From positions 1-11,657 of the forward strand of contig DATGGA010000028.1 of the NCBI GenBank assembly GCA_035308765.1: a stretch of DNA of 11,657 nt. Reading direction: 5' to 3'. The translations under genes were made by a program, and so were the position numbers. Below, piece by piece: positions 6,004 to 11,657 of the stretch. Source of the stretch: RBG-16-66-20 sp035308765 (GTDB taxonomy: Bacteria > Pseudomonadota > Gammaproteobacteria > Burkholderiales > SG8-39). A model generated the notes under the pieces. The model was given only the letters and a program-made list of their open reading frames with translations, searched no databases and was not told the origin of the DNA. How positions within the stretch are numbered: position 1 is the first letter of the stretch; every line of letters starts with the position of its first letter.

Positions 6004-7839
6004 TTGGAGTTGCAGCCGACCAATACGAAGAACCCCGACTACTTCCATAAAGTCGTCGATTGCCAGTGGGCGTGTCCCGCCCACACTCCCGTCCCCGAAT
6101 ACATCCGGTTGATCGCAGCAGGCAGGTACGACGATGCCTACATCGTCAACTGGAAGAGCAACGTGTTCCCCGGCATCCTCGGGCGCACCTGCGACCGCCC
6201 CTGCGAGCCCGCCTGCCGCCGCGGCCGCGTCGAGGACGAAAACCTCGCCAAGCCGGAACCGGTCGCGATCTGCCGGCTGAAGCGCGTCGCCGCGGATTTC
6301 AAGGGCGACGACATCCAGGCCAAGCTGCCGAAGAAGGCGGAAAAAAAGAACGGCAAGAAAATCGCCTGCGTCGGCGCCGGCCCCGCTTCGCTCACCGTGG
6401 CGCGCGACCTCGCGCCGCTGGGCTACGACGTCACCGTGTTCGACCAGGACCCGAAGCCGGGCGGCATGATCTGGTCGCAGATCCCGCGCTTCCGCCTGCC
6501 CGAGGAAGTGATCGACGAAGAGGTCGGATATATTTTGAATTTAGGGGTTTCTTTTGTTCAAAGAAAAATTGAATCCATGAAAACCCTCATGAAAGAGGGC
6601 TATGACGCGATCTTCGTCGGCTCGGGCGCGCCGCGAGGGCGCGACCTGGACATTCCCGGCAGGAAAGAGGGCGCGAAGAACATCCACATCGGCATCGACT
6701 GGCTGTCCTCCGTTTCCTTCGGCCATACGACCAAAGTCGGCAAGCGCGTCATCGTGCTGGGCGGCGGCAATACCGCCATGGACTGCTGCCGCACCTCCAG
6801 GCGCATCGGCGGCGACGACGTGAAAGTCATCGTGCGCTCGGGTTTCGACGAGATGAAGGCGAGCCCCTGGGAGAAGGAAGACGCCGCGCACGAAGGCATT
6901 CCGATCCTGAACTTCCTGGTACCGAAAGAATTCGTCACCAAGGGCGGAAAACTTTCCGGCATGATCTTCGAGAAGGTCAAAGCCGTCTACGACGACAAGG
7001 GCCACAGGACTCTCGTTCCTTCCGGTGAGCCCGATCAGCATTTCGAATGCGACGACGTGCTCGTCGCGGTGGGGCAGGAGAACGCCTTCCCCTGGATCGA
7101 GAAGGATTGCGGCGTCGAATTCGTCAAGGGCCTGCCGAAGCTGGACAAGGCCACGTTCCAGTCCTCGGTGCCCGGCGTGTTCTTCGGCGGCGATTCGGCC
7201 TTCGGCCCGAAGAACATCATCTGGGCGGTGGCGCACGGCCACGACGCGGCCATCTCCATCGACAAGCTGCTGAACAAGGAAAACATCGGCGAGCGGCCGG
7301 CGCCGGGCATGGCCATGATGTCGCAGAAGATGGGCATCCACGAGTGGAGCTACGACAACGAGATCGCCAACGACCTGCGCTTCGCGGTGCCCTGGGCCGA
7401 CATCAAGAAGACGCTCAAGAACGTGAAGATGGAGGTCGAGCTCGGCTTCGACGTGGCCACGGCATGGAAGGAAGCGCAGCGCTGCCTCAACTGCGACGTG
7501 CAGACCGTGTTCACCGCGCAGATGTGCATCGAGTGCGACGCCTGCGTCGACATCTGCCCGATGGACTGCATCACCTTCACCGCGGATGGGGAAGAAAAGG
7601 ATTTAAGAGGCAGATTGAGCGCTCCCGCCTTGAATCCGATTCAGGAGCTTTATATCGGCGGGCCGCTGAAGACCGGCCGCATCATGGCGAAAGACGAGGA
7701 CGTCTGTCTGCATTGCGGCCTGTGCGCCGAGCGCTGCCCGACCGGCGCCTGGGACATGCAGAAGTCGCTGATCGAGATGGCGGTCGCGGGCCCGCAGGCG
7801 CGCAGCCCGCTCAAGGCCTCGCAGAAGAAGGCCGCCTGA
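6004..7839 (+). CDS. NAD(P)H/FAD oxidoreductase (GltD-like) with C-terminal 2x[4Fe-4S] ferredoxin module, probable Kor electron-transfer subunit
   Basis: This protein of about 611 aa (near 67 kDa) transfers electrons between iron-sulphur clusters and NAD(P). Domains in order: a GltD/DPYD-type N-terminal cysteine domain (about 10-100; C20, C24, C63, C67, C71), FAD-binding VGAGPAS (123-129), NAD(P)H-binding VLGGGNTAMD (251-260), the second FAD motif GVFFGGDSAFGP (391-402), and two ferredoxin motifs, C508-x2-C511-x2-C514-x3-C518 and C568-x2-C571-x2-C574-x3-C578. The start is TTG (6004, or 6010 as judged from the ribosome site). Its stop shares a base with the korA ATG. In Azoarcus evansii and Thauera a similar third subunit links 2-oxoglutarate oxidoreductase to NADP, as I recall. 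By analogy this protein would connect KorAB to NADP or ferredoxin. An isolated glutamate-synthase small subunit is less likely given the ferredoxin module and neighbours. Codons at residues 175-193 and 530-550 are anomalously AT-rich. Confidence 0.88.
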   Translation: MELQPTNTKNPDYFHKVVDCQWACPAHTPVPEYIRLIAAGRYDDAYIVNWKSNVFPGILGRTCDRPCEPACRRGRVEDENLAKPEPVAICRLKRVAADFKGDDIQAKLPKKAEKKNGKKIACVGAGPASLTVARDLAPLGYDVTVFDQDPKPGGMIWSQIPRFRLPEEVIDEEVGYILNLGVSFVQRKIESMKTLMKEGYDAIFVGSGAPRGRDLDIPGRKEGAKNIHIGIDWLSSVSFGHTTKVGKRVIVLGGGNTAMDCCRTSRRIGGDDVKVIVRSGFDEMKASPWEKEDAAHEGIPILNFLVPKEFVTKGGKLSGMIFEKVKAVYDDKGHRTLVPSGEPDQHFECDDVLVAVGQENAFPWIEKDCGVEFVKGLPKLDKATFQSSVPGVFFGGDSAFGPKNIIWAVAHGHDAAISIDKLLNKENIGERPAPGMAMMSQKMGIHEWSYDNEIANDLRFAVPWADIKKTLKNVKMEVELGFDVATAWKEAQRCLNCDVQTVFTAQMCIECDACVDICPMDCITFTADGEEKDLRGRLSAPALNPIQELYIGGPLKTGRIMAKDEDVCLHCGLCAERCPTGAWDMQKSLIEMAVAGPQARSPLKASQKKAA

Positions 7840-9680
7840 TGAAAAGGATCGAGGCGGTAAACGATTTCGTCGTCAAGTTCGCCAACGTCAACGGTTCCGG
7901 CTCGGCCTCGGCCAACGAGCTCTTCGCGCGCACCTTCCTGCGCATGGGGATCCCGGTCTCGCCGAGGAACATCTTCCCCTCCAACATCCAGGGCCTGCCG
8001 ACCTGGTACGAGGTGCGCGTCACGGAGAAGGGCCACCTCGGCAGGCGCGGCGGCGTCGACCTCATGGTCGCCATGAACCCGCAGACCTGGGCGCAGGACA
8101 TCAAGGAGATCGAGCCCGGCGGCTACGTGTTCTACGACAACACCAAGCCGCTGCCGCCGTCGAAATTCCGCGACGACATCAACGTCGTCGGCATGCCGCT
8201 CACGGAAATCTGCAACTCGGCCTACAGCGACCCGCGCGAGCGGCAGCTGTTCAAGAACATCATCTACCTGGGCGCGCTGGCCGCGCTCATGGACCTCGAG
8301 CCCGGCGCCATCGCCGAGCTGATCGGCGAGCAGTACAAGGGCAAGGAAAAGCTGCTCAAGCCCAACCTGAACGCTCTTCAGTTGGGTTTGAATTACGCCC
8401 AGGAGCATTTGAAGGATCAGTTGGGCCTCAAAGCCAAGCGCACCTACGCCGTCGGCGACCGCATCTTCATCGAAGGCAACGCCGCGGCCGCGCTCGGCAT
8501 GGTCTACGGCGGCGCCACGGTCTGCGCCTGGTATCCGATCACGCCCAGTTCGTCGCTCGCGGAAGCGTTCCAGAGCTATTGCGCCAAATTGCGGGTGGAT
8601 CCCGTCACAAAGAAAAATAAATTCGCGATCGTCCAGGCCGAAGACGAGCTCGCCTCCATCGGCATCGTCACCGGGGCGGGGTGGAACGGCGCGCGCGCCT
8701 TCACCTCCACCTCAGGCCCCGGCGTGTCGCTCATGACCGAATTCATCGGCCTCGCCTATTTCGCCGAGATTCCCGTCACCATCGTGGACGTGCAGCGCGG
8801 CGGGCCCTCGACCGGCATGCCGACGCGCACCCAGCAGGCCGATCTGCTCGCCTGCGCCTACGCGGGGCACGGCGACACCAAGCATCCGCTGCTGTTCCCC
8901 GAGGATCCGCACGAGTGCTTCGAGTTCGCCGCGCAGTCGCTGGATCTCGCCGACCGGCTGCAGACGCCGATCTTCCTCATGTCCGACCTGGACATCGGCA
9001 TGAACCACCGCCTCTCCAGGCCGCTGCAGTGGGACGACGCCAGGGCCTACGACCGCGGCAAGGTCATGACCCACGACGAGCTGGAGGCGGGCAAGGACTT
9101 CGGCCGCTACCTCGACGTGGACGGCGACGGCATCCCGTACCGCACGCTGCCCGGCACGCACCCGAAGCGCGGCGCCTACTTCACGCGCGGCACCACCAAG
9201 AACGCCTACGCCAGCTATTCCGAGGCCGGGCCGGACTATGTCTACAACGTGCAGCGCCTGCTGAAGAAATTCGAGACCGCGAAGAAGCTGCTGCCCAAGC
9301 CCGTGCTCACGCCCTCGGCGGAGCCCGCGCGCTTCGGCGCCATCTTCTTCGGCTCGACCAGCCCCTCGATGCACGAGGCGCTGGAGGCGCTGGCGGAAAA
9401 GGGCATCTTCATCAACGCGCTCCGGGTCCGCAGTTTCCCGTTCCAGGACGAGATCTTCGACTTCGTGCAGTCGCACTCCAAGGTGTTCGTCGTCGAGCAG
9501 AACCGCGACGCGCAGATGAAGACGCTGCTGGTCAACGACGCCGGCATCAACCCGGCCTCCCTCATATCCATCCTGCACTACGACGGCACGCCCATCACCG
9601 CGCGCTACATCGCCAAGGAAATCTCCGAAATCGTCGCCGCGCTCAACGTGCGGCCGATCAAGAAGGACAAGGCGGCGTGA
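7839..9680 (+). CDS. korA: 2-oxoacid:ferredoxin oxidoreductase, fused gamma-alpha subunit (probable 2-oxoglutarate type)
   Basis: This 613-aa subunit acts in CoA-dependent oxidative decarboxylation of a 2-oxoacid. The N-terminal gamma domain (about 1-185; FANVNGSGSASANELFARTF, PSNIQGLPTWYEVRV) is fused to an alpha (pyrimidine-binding) domain. The latter carries the YPITPSS motif (232-238), the QAEDELA segment (267-272), TSTSGPGVSLM (289-299) and QRGGPSTGMPT (319-329). The C-terminal region (about 495-605) is the transketolase C-like domain. The true start is ATG 7839, overlapping the upstream TGA by one base, with AAGAAGG (7825-7831) as ribosome site; the frame stays open further upstream but reads there as a shadow. 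The order gamma-alpha and the size fit the 66-kDa KorA of aromatic-degrading betaproteobacteria. 2-oxoglutarate is the likely substrate by family resemblance; pyruvate or branched-chain oxoacids are not excluded. Confidence 0.92.
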   Translation: MKRIEAVNDFVVKFANVNGSGSASANELFARTFLRMGIPVSPRNIFPSNIQGLPTWYEVRVTEKGHLGRRGGVDLMVAMNPQTWAQDIKEIEPGGYVFYDNTKPLPPSKFRDDINVVGMPLTEICNSAYSDPRERQLFKNIIYLGALAALMDLEPGAIAELIGEQYKGKEKLLKPNLNALQLGLNYAQEHLKDQLGLKAKRTYAVGDRIFIEGNAAAALGMVYGGATVCAWYPITPSSSLAEAFQSYCAKLRVDPVTKKNKFAIVQAEDELASIGIVTGAGWNGARAFTSTSGPGVSLMTEFIGLAYFAEIPVTIVDVQRGGPSTGMPTRTQQADLLACAYAGHGDTKHPLLFPEDPHECFEFAAQSLDLADRLQTPIFLMSDLDIGMNHRLSRPLQWDDARAYDRGKVMTHDELEAGKDFGRYLDVDGDGIPYRTLPGTHPKRGAYFTRGTTKNAYASYSEAGPDYVYNVQRLLKKFETAKKLLPKPVLTPSAEPARFGAIFFGSTSPSMHEALEALAEKGIFINALRVRSFPFQDEIFDFVQSHSKVFVVEQNRDAQMKTLLVNDAGINPASLISILHYDGTPITARYIAKEISEIVAALNVRPIKKDKAA

Positions 9681-10885
9681 GATTTTTCGTTTTTTTTATT
9701 TTTTTATTCAGCAGTCTTTCCTTCGCTGCTTCGGACGAAGCCATCCTCGGCAAGGCCGAGGGCTACCCGGTCTGCCCGCTGCCGACAGGGCCGACCGAGG
9801 AGCGCTGCCTGGTCGGCATGCTCAGCCACTACGACGAGATCGTGCCGGCGCGCAAGGTGGCGAAGCCCGCCGCGCCGCGCGCGCTCAAGCGCATCGCGCG
9901 GGAACCGATCCTTGCCTACACCTGGCGCGACAAGCCCGAGACCCTGGAAAGCTTCCTCGCCAGGAGCCGCGACACCGGGCTGCTGGTGATGCAGGGCGAC
10001 ACCATCCTCGTCGAGCGCTACCAGTACGACCGCAAGCCCGAGATGCGCTTCCAGTCCTACTCCATGGCCAAGACCGTGGTGGGGATGCTCGTCGGCATCG
10101 CGATTGCCGACGGCAAGATCGCTTCCATCGACGACAAGGCCGAAAAATACGTCCCGGCGCTGAAGGGCCATCCTTATGGCGAGACCAGCCTGCGGCACCT
10201 GCTCACCATGTCCTCGGGCATCAAGTTCAGCGAGGAGAACTACGACGCCACGGAAGACATCGCCCAGCTCGGCCGGAAGACGCTCTACCAGCAGGGCCCG
10301 GGCGGGGCGGACAGCGTCCTCGGCTTCACGCAGCGCGCGGCGCCCGCCGGCACGCATTTCAACTATTCCTCGGCCGAGTCCGAGGTGCTGGGCCTGGTGC
10401 TGCGCGCCGCCACCGGCAAGACGCTCGCCGAATACCTGTCCGAGAAAATCTGGCAGCCGATGGGCGCCGAGGCCGACGCCACCTGGCTGATCGACGGCGG
10501 CGGCTATGAGCTTGGCTACATGGGCATCAACGCCACGCTGCGCGACTGGGGGCGGCTCGGCATGCTGCTCGCGAACGACGGCGCGCTGGATGGCAAGCAG
10601 ATCATTCCCGCCGCGTGGGTGAAGGCCGCCACTACCGTCGAATCGCCGCACCTGCAGGTGGGCGTCGCCACCAGGAACAACGGCTACGGCTACCAGACCT
10701 GGATCATCAATCCCAGGGAGCGCATGTTCGCGCTGCTCGGCCTGCGCGGCCAGGCAGTGATGATCGATCCGGCTACCAAGGTCGTCGTCGTCCATACCGC
10801 CGTGCTGGCCACCGACGGCGGCCCGCTGCGCGGCGACCAGTTCGGCCTATTCTACGGCGTCGTCAATTCACTGAAACAACAATAA
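9677..10885 (+). CDS. Secreted serine hydrolase, beta-lactamase/6-aminohexanoate-dimer-hydrolase-like
   Basis: This 402-aa serine hydrolase starts at GTG 9677, which overlaps the korA stop by four bases (GTGA). That start yields a clean signal peptide (RFFVFFIFLFSSLSFA, residues 2-17), so it is probably periplasmic, and AGAAGGA (9661-9667) is a suitable ribosome site. Catalytic S129-M-A-K132 (SxxK) lies in SYSMAKTVVG, and Y230-S-S232 supplies the general-base tyrosine. The K-to-Y spacing of 98 is close to that of NylB (K115/Y215). LRHLLTMSSG (172-181) and the GINATLRDWGRLGMLLANDG region are typical of class C/esterase-like members. The family includes DD-peptidases, esterases and amide hydrolases; resistance to beta-lactams should not be assumed. 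Its position between korA and korB, in a cytoplasmic enzyme operon, is odd. Substrate is unknown. Confidence 0.9.
   Translation: MRFFVFFIFLFSSLSFAASDEAILGKAEGYPVCPLPTGPTEERCLVGMLSHYDEIVPARKVAKPAAPRALKRIAREPILAYTWRDKPETLESFLARSRDTGLLVMQGDTILVERYQYDRKPEMRFQSYSMAKTVVGMLVGIAIADGKIASIDDKAEKYVPALKGHPYGETSLRHLLTMSSGIKFSEENYDATEDIAQLGRKTLYQQGPGGADSVLGFTQRAAPAGTHFNYSSAESEVLGLVLRAATGKTLAEYLSEKIWQPMGAEADATWLIDGGGYELGYMGINATLRDWGRLGMLLANDGALDGKQIIPAAWVKAATTVESPHLQVGVATRNNGYGYQTWIINPRERMFALLGLRGQAVMIDPATKVVVVHTAVLATDGGPLRGDQFGLFYGVVNSLKQQ
9683..9708 (+). repeat. T-rich tract with T8 and T7 runs in the signal-peptide codons
   Basis: In a GC-rich context this stretch has T5 (9683-9687), T8 (9690-9697) and T7 (9699-9705), encoding the Phe-rich hydrophobic core of the hydrolase signal peptide. 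No GC-rich hairpin precedes it, so it is not a terminator for korA transcription. Runs of this length are potentially slippage-prone. Confidence 0.7.
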
Positions 10886-10887
10886 CC

Positions 10888-11657
10888 GTGACCTATCTCA
10901 CCAAGCCCAAGCTCCACCACCCGACCCTCAAGAAAAACAAGGTCGGCTACACCCGCCGCGACTACGAGGGCAGGGTTTCCACGCTGTGCGCCGGCTGCGG
11001 CCACGACTCCATCTCCGCGGCCGTCATCGAGGCCTGCTACGAGCTCGACGTCCAGCCGCACCGCCTGGCCAAGCTCTCCGGCATCGGCTGCAGCTCCAAG
11101 ACGCCGGACTACTTCCTCGGCAACTCGCACGGCTTCAACACCGTGCACGGGCGCATGCCCTCGGTGCTGACCGGCGCGAGCCTGGCCAATCGCGAGCTGA
11201 TCTACCTGGGGGTCTCGGGCGATGGCGACTCTGCCTCGATCGGCCTCGGCCAGTTCGCCCACGCGATCCGCCGCGGCGTCAACATGGTCTACATCGTCGA
11301 GAACAACGGCGTTTACGGCCTGACCAAGGGCCAGTTCTCGGCCACCGCCGACAAGGGCTCCAAGTCGAAGAAGGGCGTCGTCAATGCCGACAGCCCGGTC
11401 GACCTCGTGGCGATGGCGCTGCAGCTCGGCGCCTCGTTCGTGGCGCGCTCGTTCTCGGGCGACAAGACCCAACTCGTGCCGATCATCAAGGCGGCGATCG
11501 AGCACCAGGGCGCGGCCTTCATCGACGTGATCAGCCCGTGCGTGGCGTTCAACAACCATCCGGGCTCGACCAAGAGCTTCGACTACGTCCGCGAGCACAA
11601 CGAGGCGGTCAACCGGCTCGACGTCATCGAGTCCAGCGAGACCATCACCGTCGACCA
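10888..11657 (+). CDS. korB: 2-oxoacid:ferredoxin oxidoreductase beta subunit (TPP-binding), 3' end cut off by window
   Basis: The first 256 codons of the TPP-binding subunit are present; the gene runs past the right edge. The start is GTG 10888, two bases after the hydrolase stop, giving MTYLTKPKLHHPTLKKNKVG, a family-typical N-terminus. There is no good ribosome site, so translation may depend on coupling from the hydrolase gene. [4Fe-4S] ligands are C34-x2-C37 (LCAGCGHDS), C68 (GIGCSSK) and C218 (ISPCVAFNNH). The TPP/Mg motif runs from GDGDSASIG (111-119) to ENNGVYGLTKGQ (138-149). HGR (87-89) is the usual substrate/TPP-side motif. It pairs with KorA to form the catalytic core; KorB passes electrons from the hydroxyethyl-type TPP intermediate through its cluster to the ferredoxin-module subunit. 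Usual family length is about 280-350 aa, so the missing part is modest. Confidence 0.92.
   Translation, partial: MTYLTKPKLHHPTLKKNKVGYTRRDYEGRVSTLCAGCGHDSISAAVIEACYELDVQPHRLAKLSGIGCSSKTPDYFLGNSHGFNTVHGRMPSVLTGASLANRELIYLGVSGDGDSASIGLGQFAHAIRRGVNMVYIVENNGVYGLTKGQFSATADKGSKSKKGVVNADSPVDLVAMALQLGASFVARSFSGDKTQLVPIIKAAIEHQGAAFIDVISPCVAFNNHPGSTKSFDYVREHNEAVNRLDVIESSETITVD

Noticed and set aside
7047..7838. Possible N-terminal extension of KorA
   Set aside because: The frame is open upstream only by chance within the preceding gene and is Arg-rich. ATG 7839 has a ribosome site and gives a family-typical N-terminus.
8681..9676. Possible long N-terminal extension of the serine hydrolase
   Set aside because: It overlaps the conserved alpha domain of KorA in another frame; GTG 9677 gives a proper signal peptide.
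9681..9708. Intrinsic terminator after korA
   Set aside because: There is a T-rich tract but no GC-rich stem immediately upstream, and the tract lies inside the coupled hydrolase gene.
10888..11657. Downstream ATG start for KorB
   Set aside because: The first in-frame ATG (codon 90) would remove the cysteine motif C34/C37 and C68, so GTG 10888 is kept.

Overview
The window looks like chromosomal DNA of a GC-rich betaproteobacterium. The protein families and their N-terminal sequences resemble Rhodocyclales/Azoarcus-Thauera or a related uncultured lineage; this is inferred from remembered family sequence and GC-rich codon use, without a database search. I see no tRNA, rRNA, CRISPR array, insertion sequence or integrase. 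The first ~550 bases are somewhat less GC-rich than the rest.

Layout: (1) 1-309, minus strand: 5' part of a DUF1269-type membrane-associated stress protein, running off the left edge. (2) 310-553: intergenic, with a perfect hairpin inside what may be a dispersed repeat. (3) 554-2839, plus: a TonB-like single-pass membrane protein with an unfamiliar C-terminal domain, then an exported M20-family zinc peptidase. (4) 2841-4534, minus: transaldolase followed by an overlapping enoyl-CoA hydratase gene, whose stop faces the peptidase stop across one base. (5) 4604-5893, plus: MASE2-PAS-PAS sensor protein that stops just where a GGDEF (or other output) domain would be expected. (6) 6004 to the right edge, plus: a tightly coupled operon for a 2-oxoacid (probably 2-oxoglutarate):ferredoxin/NADP oxidoreductase. 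It comprises a GltD-like FAD/NADPH protein with a C-terminal 2x[4Fe-4S] module, a fused gamma-alpha KorA, an intruding secreted serine beta-lactamase-fold hydrolase, and KorB (cut by the window end).

How the genes work together: KorA and KorB would oxidatively decarboxylate a 2-oxoacid to an acyl-CoA. The electrons pass through KorB's cluster to the ferredoxin-like clusters and FAD of the first subunit, and so to NADP or a low-potential ferredoxin. In denitrifying aromatic degraders such enzymes supply reductant for benzoyl-CoA reductase, but nothing in this window proves that role here.

The points most worth a second look are the secreted serine hydrolase translationally coupled between korA and korB, the output-less MASE2-PAS-PAS protein ending in a hairpin, an 18-residue internal deletion in transaldolase, and repeated short islands of AT-rich codons inside otherwise GC-rich genes.
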